A stretch of DNA of 64,000 nucleotides from Mactra quadrangularis. Its lineage: Eukaryota > Mollusca > Bivalvia > Venerida > Mactridae. How positions within the stretch are numbered: the stretch's first letter is position 1; every line of letters starts with the position of its first letter. This document shows positions 33,469 to 45,441 of the stretch, one piece after another. Below the pieces are notes generated by a model. It was given only the letters and a program-made list of their open reading frames with translations, was not told the DNA's origin and made no database searches. The stretch covers positions 32,812,887 through 32,876,886 of the forward strand of contig CM046299.1 in the NCBI GenBank assembly GCA_025267735.1, in the 5' to 3' direction. Both the position numbers and the translations under genes were made by a program.

Positions 33469-34890
33469 TTAACGCCTGGCGAAGTGTTGCATGATTTTAT
33501 TCGCAAATGTACTTAGTTTTTTTAGGATTATTTCATTATCGGATGTCATTATTTCGTTAAATTTAATTACATTTGGTCTGTGATAATATTTGCCTGGAAT
33601 ATATTTCTTTCGTAGCTCGCGGAAAAAAGGACAAATAAGAAGATAATGCATTTCGTCTCCAAGATCATTAGTACATAAAGGGCATTTTCTTTCGTTGTGT
33701 GAAGTATTGTTCCAGCGGCCTACTTCTATTGGGAGTCTATTGTTACCTGTTCTGAAATGAAAGAATTGAATACGCTGGGATGGAGACTTTTAGGTAAGTT
33801 TCATACTTAACATTGTTTTTGAATAATTTGTACATTTTACCCTTAGAGGATGAGTTTAAGTCATCATTCTATTTTTGCTAAAATTGGCTGATTAATACTT
33901 GTTTTATTTGTTTTGAAAGGTTGGGTGTAGGGTATTGTTGATTTAACCACGCATAAGAAAAGCCGGAATTGTCAAGAATTGACTTTATAAAACTCAACCA
34001 TTTAAAGTTTTTATGTGATTGATACATATATTGGTAACACAAATATGATATTTTTGGTTTATTTTCGCTATTTATCAGTTTACCCCAGAAGTTAATCATT
34101 CTATATTTTACTATAATATCTATTGGATGACGACCCAATTCTGCATATAACATGTAGCGTGGTGTACTTTTCTTTGATTTAGTTATAATTCGCAGGTAGT
34201 TACAGTGTACTTGTTCAAGTAGATCTAAATTTTCAAATCCAGTAATTTCATATCCATAAGTTAAAATAGGTAAAATCGTGTGGTCGAATAATTTTAGTTT
34301 TAAATCAAGAGGAAGATTAAGATTATTTACTTTAATAAGAACTTGAAACATAGCTTTGTTTGCCTGTGTTACTAAATGTTTTCTACACGTAAGGAAATTT
34401 CTAGAGGATGAGAAGTAGATTCCTAAATATTTGTATTCCTTCACTGTTTCAATTAGAGTGTTGTTTAAATAGAATTTAAATTTATTAGGTTTATTGGATC
34501 CAAAAACAATGACTTTTGTTTTATTGAAATTTATGTTTAGTTTCCAAGTTACACAATATGCATAAAAATCATCTAAAGTTTTTTGGAATTTTATGTTCAC
34601 TATCGGCAAGTAATACAGTATCATCTGCGTATAACAGGACGAATATTTTTAAAAGGTACATTGTATCATTTGTATTTATATTTATTTGGATGCCATCATT
34701 GATTACCGACAAATGCGTTTCCAAGTCGTTTAAAAATAATGAGAGCAGTATAGGTGATAGATTTTCGCCTTGTCTTACTCCACATCCACTTTAAAAATAG
34801 ACAGAGGTTTCGTTATTGTGCGAAACGCACGACTTAATGTCGGAGTACATGTTTTTGATGACGTTTAAGATTTTTTCATTTATACCTTGC
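33469..34890 (-). pseudogene. LINE A ORF2, C-terminal half (RT YADD to C-terminus)
   Basis: Reading from 34890 the frame gives KQGINEKILNVIKNMYSDIK, one stop near 34793, CGVRQGENLSPILLSLFLND and FVLLYADDT (catalytic Asp pair). After a frameshift near 34590 it gives DDFYAYCVTWKLNINFNKTK, SKSKKSTPRYMLYAELGRHP and WGKLINSENKPKIS. Another shift after 33878 leads to a Cys-containing RKCPLC...EMHYLLICPFF ending at 33469. The order of RT motifs and the CPLC...H...C end are standard for APE-type LINEs. It is inactive through stops, frameshifts and the insertion. Confidence 0.85.
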
Positions 34891-34894
34891 TTAA
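34891..34894. other. TTAA target site, left copy
   Basis: TTAA also occurs at 35629-35632 and 38139-38142. Reading LINE A from 38143 directly to 34894 with one TTAA keeps the frame (codons V-K-L-L-K-Q-G), showing that the intervening 3.25 kb was inserted at a duplicated TTAA. Confidence 0.85.
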
Positions 34895-35628
34895 GGTTCA
34901 AGTAAAGTCTTTGTTTGCATTAAAAATAGTAAAATGAAAAATGCTCTAACTCTTTCATACTTCCATTAAGAGCAGTATATTATACATCAAAATGTTCCTT
35001 ATGAAACATACAATGTGATGCTGGTAATTAATTCAGATGAAAACGTTTACCAAAAGACGCATTTGCAAAATTGATGCTGTAAAACTGAAAATTATAAGAG
35101 ACATTAAGAATTTTTTACAAACTAATTTAACATTAAATCATTTATAGAACATTAAAGTTCATATTCCAATGAAGGTACTCCAATATTTATAACCTAAATA
35201 AATGTTAAAAAAAATTAAGGTAAATGAAAAACATTTTGACAGCTACAAGTGTAATGGGTTTTCACGACCCTGTTTCTACTTTCACTTTAGTTTTTCAATT
35301 GCCTAAGTTTTGTTTTTATATTAATTGAGGTTATAAATATTGCAGTACCTTCATTAGAATGTGGACTATAAGCTTCTGTAAAGGAAATGATGTTCAATTT
35401 TGTTGTAAGAAAATTTTAATGTAATTTAGTATTTTTATTTATGCAGCATCAATTTTGCAAATACATCTTTTGCTAAATATTTTTATCGTAATTGATGACC
35501 AGCATCACTTTATATGTTTCATAAGAAACATTTTGATATATAAAACAATACTGTTGGTGGAAATATGACAGAACTAGAGCTATTTCTGTTTTTACTATTT
35601 TTTAGCAAACCAAGACTTTACATGAACC
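34895..35628. mobile_element. 734-bp palindromic TTAA element (piggyBac-type MITE)
   Basis: GGTTCAAGTAAAGTCTTTG at the left mirrors CAAGACTTTACATGAACC at the right, and both are flanked by TTAA. Internal pairs CAAAATGTTCCTTATGAAAC / GTTTCATAAGAAACATTTTG and GCAAAATTGATGCTG / CAGCATCAATTTTGC show that almost the whole element folds back on itself. It has no coding capacity. Confidence 0.85.
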
Positions 35629-35632
35629 TTAA

Positions 35633-38138
35633 GGTGGGTCGGTACCTTACTCGGAGGGAAAAACGAAAGAAATATTTTGTTCACCGATTATAATAAAAGT
35701 TGGCTGGCAGTAGGGCTCTATATCGGTCAGAATGATCGATACGATATTCGTATCGATACAAAATGATCGATATTCGATATATCATATGATATTTTAATAA
35801 TAGATTAATAAAACTGCAAAACAGTGATATTTAGTTCATTTATTTTGATTGTTGTAACACCATACTACTAAATGCACTGTCTTATTAATAATTTAAATAT
35901 TAAAGCCTTTGAGGTTTGCATTTTTAAGAAATACCATTGCATCTATTGAGTCTCATTCTCGTACCCAGAGGTTAACTTCTCGATCTTACTCGAAAATCTT
36001 GATAGCCTCTTGGTATGAGAATGAGTGGGTCTGTGACTAGACATGATCTGTCTGCTGACAGGGTGACATAAAATTATACGGCCAAGTTTGTTGTATTGCG
36101 TCCTTTGCTTACAGCATTTTTGCAACATTTAATACACTCTGGCCCGTCCATTTTTGGACAACTTGATAACCCCAAACTTATTTTTTCGGAGGCAGCATAT
36201 TCTCGGACAAATGTTATGTTGCAGACGAGTTTTTGTGACACGAAAAGTCTGTGTATTAACATCAACATTGATTAAGTGCGTTCGATAATCGATCGTTTAT
36301 GTACTTGTGTGCAGGATTTACATAAAATGAAATAATTTTGTTGATGCTTGGTTTTAGTAAGATTTATCTCCGGTAATTCATATTTACAAAACACTAAACA
36401 AAGATCGGCAAAAGGAAAAGCATGCTCTTTCAGAACTTCAGCTATTAACAAGAATATTGTTTCTGGTCATTAAAGTTCTATTTACATAGCCCATCTACTC
36501 GAACAAAGACTTTTGGCTGCCAAAATTGATCTGTATTTAAAATACTGATCTTTAATGATTCCCAGACTAATTGAAAATGAACGTACATTCAAACCGCAAC
36601 AGTTACTTCCCTTTGATTGAAAAGGGACATAACATAGCGTATCTGATGTAAGACATTTGCTTAAAGGAATGTCAAATTATGATATTGTTCGTCCACATAT
36701 TATTACATACCGAATTGGAAGCAGTAGAATGTTGATTTGGCGATGCAAAATATCAAATGATTTGCAGAACATGTATTTTATTTGTATGACCGCCATTGAT
36801 CGATATTTTGTTCGATATGGAAACGTCCGATCCGATATATCTATCGAACCTACAATACCGGTATTCGATATATATCGTATACCGGTGTAGAGCCCTAGCT
36901 GGCAGATACCTTCATGCTTCTTGTTTGTTTTTCTGGTAACCTTAGTGACGTTGTCGTTTTTTTCACGACGTCACGGACGTCACAATGGTTCGCGCTAAAA
37001 ACGGGCATGCAAGTACATTAAATCCATATATTTAAAGTATTGAATGTCCGAGGACATAGATAATTATACCAAAATGTTTCTGAAATGTTGTTGCATACAA
37101 ATATTTTGTTCCGATTATCTAAATATCACGTCAGTCGTAAAGATTGTACATTTCATCACTAAATTTAGGGTTTTCACGTCGAAAAGGTTTCACCAATTGC
37201 CGAGTTATGTTATAACGTAATTTAAAATTAAAGCAGAACGGTGGTCAAATTCTTATCGCGATTTTTGAAATCTACGCACTTTTTGTGTCATTTTAATGAA
37301 ATAAAAAAGGAAAGTGAACGTTCTCAGTTTTTCACAATATCGCGTTCAAAGTAAAATTACCTTCATTACAACGACGTTAATATAACGTTACGCTGACGTT
37401 GTGATTAAAGCATTTGTTGTAAAAATAAGTAGAAGCGGATTTTGATTGACTTATGTTAAATTAGTTTTGAACAGATCAGATGCTGAGTGTCACAAGAAAT
37501 CAATTAAGAACTGAAAAGAAACTACAAAATTGAATTTACAAGAAAATTACATACATAACCCAAAATCACAACGTCAGCGCAACGTAATATTAACGTCGTT
37601 GTTTTGAAGGTAATTTTACTTTAAAAGCGATATTGTGAAAAACTGAGAACGTTCACTTTCCTTTTTTATTTCATTAAAATGACACAACAAGTGTGTCGTT
37701 TTCAAAAATCGCGATAAAAATTTGACCACCGTTCTGCTTTAATTTGAAAATAAACGTTATAACTCGGCAATTGGTGAAACCTTTTAGACGCGAAAACCCT
37801 AAATTTAGTGATGAAATGTACAATCTTTGCGACTGATGTGATATTTAGATAATCGGAACAAAATATTTGTATGCAACAACATTTCAGAAACATTTTGGTA
37901 TAATTATCTTTGTCCTCGGACATTCAATACTTTAAATATATGGGTTTAATGTACTTGCATGCCTGTTTTTAGCGCGAACCATTGTGACGTCCGTGACGCC
38001 GTGAAAAAAACGACAACGTCGCTAACGTTGCCATAAAAACAAACAAGAAGCATGAAGGTATCTGCCTGCCAACTTTTATCATATTCGATGAACATAATAT
38101 TTTTTCGTTTTTCCCTCCTAGTAAGGTACCGACCCACC
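35633..38138. mobile_element. 2.5 kb TTAA-flanked giant palindrome carrying a nested hAT element
   Basis: Ends GGTGGGTCGGTACCTTACTC and AGTAAGGTACCGACCCACC are flanked by TTAA. With the hAT at 35711-36897 removed, the left arm (35633-35710 plus 36906-37400) is the reverse complement of 37560-38138 over roughly 575 bp. It includes TTTCTGAAATGTTGTTGCAT / ATGCAACAACATTTCAGAAA and ACAACGACGTTAATAT / ATATTAACGTCGTTGT. The loop is about 160 bp. The short element at 2759-2929 is a relative. No transposase. Confidence 0.85.
35711..36897 (-). mobile_element. Non-autonomous hAT-type element, copy 2
   Basis: TAGGGCTCTATATCGG...CCGGTGTAGAGCCCTA is flanked by a perfect 8-bp duplication, GCTGGCAG (35703-35710 and 36898-36905). 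It is the inverted homologue of 9453-10619. It carries its own internal hairpin, CTCATTCTCGTACCCAGAGG / CCTCTTGGTATGAGAATGAG (about 35950-36027), and lacks the foldback seen in copy 1. No transposase frame. Confidence 0.9.
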
Positions 38139-38142
38139 TTAA

Positions 38143-40754
38143 GAAGTTTTACCCATAGTGCTGAACGCCAGACAGAGTCGAATGCGGCGGAAAAGTCGAC
38201 GAATGAACAAAACAGTTTTCGGTGTTCAAGTTTTAGTTTTTCAATTAAACAATACAGACTTAATATATGGTCAGTAGTTGAGTATTTAGCTCTAAAACCT
38301 GCCTGTGTTTCACTAAGTAATTTGTTATCATTTAAAAACTATTTATTCTATTATTCAGGATGGAAGTAAAAGTTTTACCCAGACAACTTACTAACGTTAT
38401 TGGTCTATAACAAGAGGGATCTGTAGTTGACCCTTTGTTTTTAAAAATAGGCTTTATGGTACCAACTGAACATGCATCTGGAATTATACCTGAATCAAGG
38501 ACTTTGTTAAAAAGGGATGCATATAAAGGTAACATTTCTTGTTTAGAGTATTTAATATATTCATTTGTGATATTATCCTGGTCTGATGGTGCTTTGTTAT
38601 TTTTTAGAGCGTTTATAGCTTTTGCTGTTTCTTCTTCTGTTATTGGAGAATTTAATGATTCAGAGTTATTTATTATAATATTGATATCAGGTGCTTCTGA
38701 ATTAAAATTTTCATGCTCTACATTGTTTATATTTTTAAAATGGTCGTGAAATTCTTGTATAGTGGGGGAGTTGCCTTTTGTTTGTTTATTTATGTTATTT
38801 AAGTACTTCCAATAATCTTTTGGATTTTTAGAGTTCATTGTGCGTAACCTTTTTTCGTGTTGAATTTTGTATTTGTTTAACCATGTATTTATAGTTTGTT
38901 TGTAGTGACGGCTAGCTTTGTTTAGTAATTTACGATTGTGTACAGTTTTGTGTAATTGGAATGTTTTGCGTGCTGTGTTAAATGAATTTCTAGCTTTCTT
39001 GCATTGAGGCCCAAACCAGGGTTTATTGTTATTGTTTGTGTGTGCCATTTATTTTTATGTTTTAACTGGGAATGTTTTGCTAGCAGATGTTGACAAGATA
39101 TTGCTGAATTTAGACGCCAATTCGTTAATAAAGGTTTTGTCTGTTTGTCTTGAAGAAGGTTTTAGAGAATTGTCTAAATCTGATATGGCATTAGAATCTA
39201 GATTTAATAAAAATGATGCTCTGGTATCATTATTCCATACAGTATTTAGTTTTGTTATATACTCATTATTATATGTTTTTGTACTTGTAGAAAAATCAAG
39301 CTTCAATAAACAAGATACAAGACAATGACCATCAGAGAAGATAGAATCAAGTTCAACAATTTCAAAGTCTGATATTAAAGGTATACATGATACAGATACA
39401 ATTGAATAGTCAATCACAGATGTATTACGAAAAGAAATTTCCCAAGTGATTTATCTTTACCAAATCTACCATTTAATATAAATAGATTATTATATTTGCA
39501 AAGATCAAGCAATTTTCTCCCATGCCCATTAATTTTATTACATTGTGATTGCCTTTCAATTGGTACATTCAAGGTTGATAGATATTCAATAACATTTAAA
39601 TTACATTCAATATCACCAGAAATATCAAACTCTCTAGCCAGATAATGATCAATATCAGCAAAATCAGGTAGATTTGATGTATGACCATTAGTATCACCTG
39701 TTAAATAAACGTAATCAAACTGCATACATTTAGTAGCTACATCATTTAAAAGTTCAAAATATTCATTATCGTTTTAAAAACGTGATTGTTCAGGGGGAAT
39801 ATATATCCCTCCTATAACTACATTAGTTCGGTCTTGGTCAGCTATTAGCAGCCAGTAAATGTACTCACAATCCGATGTCAAAATTTTTACATGATCAACA
39901 ATAGTGTTTCTAATGAAAAAACCAATTCCACCTGATTTCTGATAATAATTTTCTTTACGTGGTTTAGAGAAATATGTATAATTTGGAATGTTAATAATGT
40001 CATACATATCTACTTTGGTTTCTTGTACACAAAATATTGGATACTTATTAATTAAGTTAACAAATTCAGGAATATTAATCCTGGATTTTAGTCCACATAC
40101 ATTTAAGGAACCAATTGCTAAGCAATTTAAATGATCAGTCATATCAACATTTGTATTATCAAGTATAGAGCATCCCAATGTAGTATTGTCATCAATAATA
40201 TCAATGTTTATGTCATTGTCTATTGAACTATTTTGAAGTAAAGTATTTTGTGCAATATTATTTATATCCGTGTTTATAGATTTTGTCTCAGAATTCACAA
40301 CATCCAATTGTGAGAGTCCCTCATGGAATATTTCTTCTTCTTGATTATTATGTAAAGAATGATTTGTAAGTTTACCTGACTGAATATCGCTGTTGAGATT
40401 AATACAACTTGAACTTACTTGGCCTCCAATATTAATATTATCACACAAACGTTTTTGTAATTCCTCATACATGTAACTCACTTCACTATTTGTTATATAG
40501 AATGATCTATTTGAGCATATATCTGATTGATCATCATGACATTTTTCACCATCAACCATGCCACTACCTTGGTTTACACTTTTAGACAATTGATTAGCAC
40601 TCAGTTCATCAGAAAATTCTAGTGTAGATTCATTGCACTTTTTTGTTATGGTATTATCATTAACTATAATATGATTTATATTTTCAGAGTAGTGAAAACA
40701 AAATTTAGTACTAGATGAACAAGGTAGCTCACAACATTGGCTACACATGAACAC
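38143..40754 (-). pseudogene. LINE A ORF2, N-terminal half (APE endonuclease and RT start)
   Basis: The frame opens at 40754 with a Cys-rich head (MFMCSQCCELPC) and a long low-complexity acidic linker. It reaches the endonuclease: IGSLNVCGLKSRI, FCVQETKVD (catalytic Glu), IGGIYIPPEQ, YLTGDTNGH and IFSDGHCLV (the SDH motif). The RT then starts: KPWFGPQCKKARN, AINALKNNKAPSDQDNITNE, SCYRPITLVSCLGKTF, QAGFR and FVDFSAAFDSVWRSALW (first catalytic Asp). Stops at 39774, 39055 and 39049 and one-base shifts near 39440 and 38335 break it. It ends at the TTAA insertion. Confidence 0.85.
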
Positions 40755-40769
40755 TATCCCCGATGGAAC

Positions 40770-41498
40770 CTATTGTTTCTTCTTTCCTGTAGAAGATTGG
40801 TTTTTCTGAGGAGCTCGTTTACTGCTACTCTTGTTTCGACCCTTGGATTTACCAGCATCATTGATAACTTGAAGTGGAGGATAAACATCAGCTATATAAC
40901 CTGGATTATTAGAGATTCTAGATGGATTAGTTTCTGTATTAAGTGTTTCTTGTACAGTTACATTTGGATTAATGGTGTAATTAACTTCAGTCTCAGTTTC
41001 AGTGTCTGAATCCTGGTTTATAGACCTTTCATCATCATTAGTGTCAATTTCAATTTCTTCTGGCACTGATTTTGTGTACTCTTTGATGGTTGTTTCAACG
41101 GTATGTTTGAACCTTTCATTAACTCTAGACTTAACATCAGAGTTACGAGAACATCTAAGTGTTTCATACCATCTCGGGAACATGTCAGATACGACGTCAC
41201 CGTTGATCTCTACCGCTGCCGGAAACTTTAATTTCACATTTCTACTGCCATATTTCGCCCGTGTCTCCTTATAAGCTGGCCACAATTCTTTGCGTGCATC
41301 TCTAATTTCACGAGGATAGTCTCTAGAAATTCCAAATGTTGTATTTTTCAATAAATATGCATTGCTCATGATAGTGTCTGTGTCAGATACATTTTGAAAC
41401 GATACAAGTATAGATCTGTGGCGTTGGGCGTTACCACGGGATACGTAACGTTTTCCAATGTGTACGCGCAACAATATCGAACAGTTTAATGAAGTCAC
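40770..41498 (-). CDS. LINE A ORF1 (L1 ORF1-like RNA-binding protein), 5'-truncated
   Basis: The frame is open for 242 codons. It starts in what looks like the middle of an RRM-like region (RHRSILVSFQNVSDTDTIM), then gives the typical ORF1 C-terminal domain: NAYLLKNTTFGISRDYPREI, DARKELWPAYKETRAKYG and KFPAAVEINGDV. The tail is acidic then Lys/Arg-rich (GKSKGRNKSSSKRAPQKN). L1-type ORF1 proteins bind the element RNA as trimers through an N-terminal coiled coil. That coiled coil is missing, so the insertion is probably 5'-truncated and the ATG at 41498 is internal. Confidence 0.65.
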   Translation of the reverse strand: MTSLNCSILLRVHIGKRYVSRGNAQRHRSILVSFQNVSDTDTIMSNAYLLKNTTFGISRDYPREIRDARKELWPAYKETRAKYGSRNVKLKFPAAVEINGDVVSDMFPRWYETLRCSRNSDVKSRVNERFKHTVETTIKEYTKSVPEEIEIDTNDDERSINQDSDTETETEVNYTINPNVTVQETLNTETNPSRISNNPGYIADVYPPLQVINDAGKSKGRNKSSSKRAPQKNQSSTGKKKQ

Positions 41499-41530
41499 AC
41501 ATTATGCCAGTCGCTGCAACATTTAATCGT

Positions 41531-42503
41531 TACATTGTTTTTTTTTTTCATAACGTCGTAAGAATTGTTATCTTTTTTATATTATATACATTTTATTTAC
41601 ATTTGCTATGCTACAGTTAGCTTAAGGTTTTCAGCGAATTCGTGTTTATACTGTTAATGAACGGGTACGCTGAAGATAAATCCACAAATAATCGTGCCAG
41701 GAATCTGCCACGCTCGTATACATTCATCGAATGTGCAATGGAGTAAATCGAAGTACATGTATATTCCGTTAAAATAATGTATAATCTTTTAATTTGACAA
41801 CTTACAACGTATAAAATGTCCATTCCGAACGTAAAATACGCCAAAGTTTCCAACAGGTCTTAAAATTCAATACTCTGCAGCCATCTTGACAAAATGTTTG
41901 ACCACGTGACGTCGAGATCGACCTTGACCTACGCTACATTTGTTTACAAAATATTTTCATTGGAAATAAACATAAAATGTTATTTTTTTCTTTAGTTTTA
42001 TATAATCTATACGATTTATTTACACACTGATGGTAATATAAGAAAATTAATAAGAAATAAAATCTTAAATTGCTAGAAAACAAAATGTCATTGTTTACAA
42101 ATAATTTCTAAAAATAGATATAAATAGGAATTTCCCGGGATCTTCCCTGACGCTACGAACCGAGAACTCCGAATGAAACGAGATCTCGCAACCTGCATCT
42201 GTACGTAAGACGATGAAATTGAATGTTTCCTGGCAAATCAGGCAATTTCATTTAAGTTTTGATATTTCAATGATTGATATGGTGTGAAATGATGTTTAAA
42301 TATTTGTTTTCTTTAATAATGCACAATATCCAATCGCCTATGTATTAGTCAAGTAAAACAAGCCTAAACGAGTTGGTGTCATTCTGGTGAGGTTTCGTAA
42401 CGGGTCTGACCCAAAACTTTAATGCCGCATCTAATGAAAATCAAAATGTTAAAAAAGTGGCTTATAAAGTTTTGGTAGCCAGAAGTATGCTACAGTATAA
42501 TAC
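41531..42503. other. No gene seen
   Basis: AT-rich, with a slightly GC-richer patch at about 41890-41930 (CCACGTGACGTCGAG) and no motif. Confidence 0.35.
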
Positions 42504-44643
42504 CAGTCTTCGAAATTAGCATTTGTAAATGGTTACCCTTCGGGCAACCACTTAAATTAGCTTTGATTTGGTTGCCCGAACAGAAAAATGGCGGCCCGAG
42601 GTTTTGTGTACGTTTTGATGACATGATCGTCCTACCTTTTGTGTTGTTGTTGTAGTTCAACCTCACGAACAAAAAATCAAGTATTTACAAATTGTAAATA
42701 GGACTTTGTCCACCACATGATCACATCAAAAAATAAAATATTTTCTTATGTAAATTTGTCGATTTTTTTTAAATAATGCACATGAAAACGTATGTAAATC
42801 GTCGATTTTCGAGTATAAATTCTTCAAATTTGCAACAGGGAATCGCTGATTTACAAATATTTTTGTAAGTTTAATGTCTTATTTCAATGGTTTGTGTCGC
42901 CGACATTTTACTAGAAATCGCCAAGCGTTTTTTTAAAAAAAAAAGTTGTGTAAAATCATCATTTTTAACTGTCTAAAAGTAAAACAATTTAAAGACAGTG
43001 CTATTTTAAAAATAGGTGAAATTAAACGAAAGAACAAGCTTATTTGCTTTCGCCAATATTTTTTTTAATCGGCCATTTTCTTTTGATCATAATTAGTTAG
43101 CATTTAAAGAACAAAGTCATTCTTCTATTAAGCATAGTAATTATATATTAACAAATCAAACTTAACGCTATGATTACACACTGAAACATTGTAACTAAGG
43201 CATTGCTGTCTAATAAACAGCAAAGAGTGTGAAAAGGTGCCGACACGACACGCATCTTAACAATGTCTAACACGTGTAAATTTGTAACCAAACAAAGGTT
43301 TAAACGAATTCAATCGCTGGTAAATGCTGAAAAAAACAATATACATCTTTTTGTGACAAATGGTAATGTAATAAGACAAGATCACTATTTTAAATTGATA
43401 CCTCGTATAACCAAATGCCCGCGTCATTATACAATGTAAAAACCGAATTTAGTGATTTACTTATCACCGCAAAAATGACTGTCGTAATTTCTTCAAAATT
43501 GTTTGGGCAGCACATATATGTGTGTACGGTTGTTGAATTAAATTGACAATGTTTTGATATAATAATCAAAATTAGATGTTATCGGATAAAAAAAAAACAG
43601 TTTTCTGTTGCCTTTACTGTGTAAGCCCCCTTTGGATATGAATAAAAACACTGATTTTTTCGGACGCGATTTTTTGCCCTATTATCTTTGTCTCTGGTTA
43701 AACATGACAGAAAAAGATTATAATTTACTGCAATATTTTGGTTGCGTCACAAATGACACACTGAACACTATTTAACGGATCAATACTGAAAAAATGTGTC
43801 AAAAACGTAAAAACGCACAGTTTCGGAAACACTGCATATATGTATTTCAGAGTGTTTTTGTATTTTCTAGAATAGATTTGCTAAATTCCAGGACACACCG
43901 CTAAATTCAATCATTTTGAGGTGTTTTTTCAAGGAAATATTAAATTCAAGAAATCAAATTCAAGAACTGTCAAGGACCTGTACGTATCTACGGCGATGTA
44001 TTTACAGAAATGAAGAAAAGGGTGAACTAAAAAATTAAACCATCCTATGAATGTCTGCTGCTTTTTGATCAATCTTAAAGTACATAATTAAATTTAGACC
44101 TTTGTTCTAATATGAATTAATATTGCATGTCTTGTTGATATGGCGTCGACGATGAAAGAGACTCACAGAGCTTATTTAGCTTATTTAGTTTTTAACATAA
44201 AGTAATAACTAATTAAAGTTGCCGAGTTGCGTGGCAAACATTCTGCTTGCAAAAGCTTAAATGTTGATCATAAAACGCACGCGCGAGTAGTGTTATAATT
44301 TTTTCGTAAGCATTTGATGTGTCTGAAGTTCATTTGTTCATTTGTTTTGAAAGCGACGGTGAATTGTCAAACTTTGAAAGGCTCACTTACTAGGACCTTG
44401 AAGCATAAATGTGCTTAAAACGTCGACATAACTGACGAATTTAAAATGGAAAATGATGCAATAAATTGTGAGTCGGTATCGGAATACGACAGCCCTGGAC
44501 ATGAGACTTTTGTCTGATGACGCCAAAATACAGCAAAACGTTGACCAGAATTTTTGGTTGGCCTTCGGGCAACCGTTCTGTGGGTAATTGGTTGCCCGAC
44601 GTTAAAAATGGTTGTCCCAGGCAACCGTTAATTTCGAAGACTG
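42504..44643. mobile_element. 2.1 kb inverted-repeat element with GGTTGCC-rich ends
   Basis: CAGTCTTCGAAATTA at the left is mirrored by TAATTTCGAAGACTG at the right. Both ends then carry repeated words related to GGTTGCCYGAA and CTTCGGGCAACC. CAGTATA occurs just outside both ends, but no exact 8-bp duplication could be fixed; a hAT-like nature is only a guess. Near the right end ATG 44446 opens a 23-codon frame (MENDAINCESVSEYDSPGHE) with good start context, possibly the first exon of a lost transposase. Confidence 0.6.
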
Positions 44644-45441
44644 TCAGTATATTTATTTATCTTAATCGCTCATCAACGTGTTTCCCAGTTAGATATATTT
44701 TGGTCTGGTATTTCTTCATTTCGTTTGTTTACTTACTGACTGATATTAATTTGTCTATTCTGCAAGGGCGCAACGATGGACCGTTGGACGGTTTACGCGA
44801 TACAAGGGCCTTAGTTTGATATGCTAGACACTAGAGTGTAGTCCGTTACCGGATGATCGTCCGTTAGAACAGTACGATTAAATTATATCGTGACTCCATT
44901 TAGCTACTCTTACAAACAAAACTTCCGAAAACCCGAAAACATAAGATTGTATCCAGCCTGCGCTCTTAAATGAAATGTGCTTTGAATATGCCTGTACATG
45001 CGGAACATTCCGGCTATCAGTGTTTACTATGATTGATATGTCACAGACATAAATTGGGGCCGCCATGATAGGCTGAAACGTGTACTTTTCTGTGATCATC
45101 TAGACAGTGAATTTTTAATAACTCGTTATATAGATAGTTTAGATAGTTTATGTCAAGATATTAGGCCATTGGCCTATGAATCTACAAGCATAAATACATA
45201 TAGATACATAAAATGCAGAAATTACAAAACAATGTAATTATACATGTAATACATTTCAAAATGCATATTATGTGAAAATATATCTATATCATATCAATAT
45301 TATACATTCCGGTGAGTAAGATTAAGTAGTAAATAAAAAAGTACATGTATCAATGTCTTACATAACAGTATATATTCTAGTGATAGTAAGTATCTACGTT
45401 AAAGTTATTAAAAAGCATATTTATAAATGAGGTGGAGAAAT
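44644..45441. other. No gene seen; LINE C 3' untranslated region in part
   Basis: The part from about 45165 is AT-rich sequence following the LINE C stop codon and is probably its 3' untranslated region. The GGCCATTGGCCTATGAA word near 45163 may mark its end. Confidence 0.35.

Larger units (their letters stand above)
33465..41530 (-). mobile_element. LINE retrotransposon A (about 4.8 kb), split by a 3.25 kb nested insertion
   Basis: Minus-strand segments encode ORF1 (41498-40770), an APE endonuclease and the start of the reverse transcriptase (40754-38143), and the rest of the RT with a C-terminal CCHC-like region (34890-33469). The RT is interrupted at 34891-38138. The 5' end stops inside ORF1, so the copy is 5'-truncated. 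The element copies itself by target-primed reverse transcription. Clade not assigned; the APE/RT arrangement without RNase H would suit an L1- or CR1-group LINE. Confidence 0.85.
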
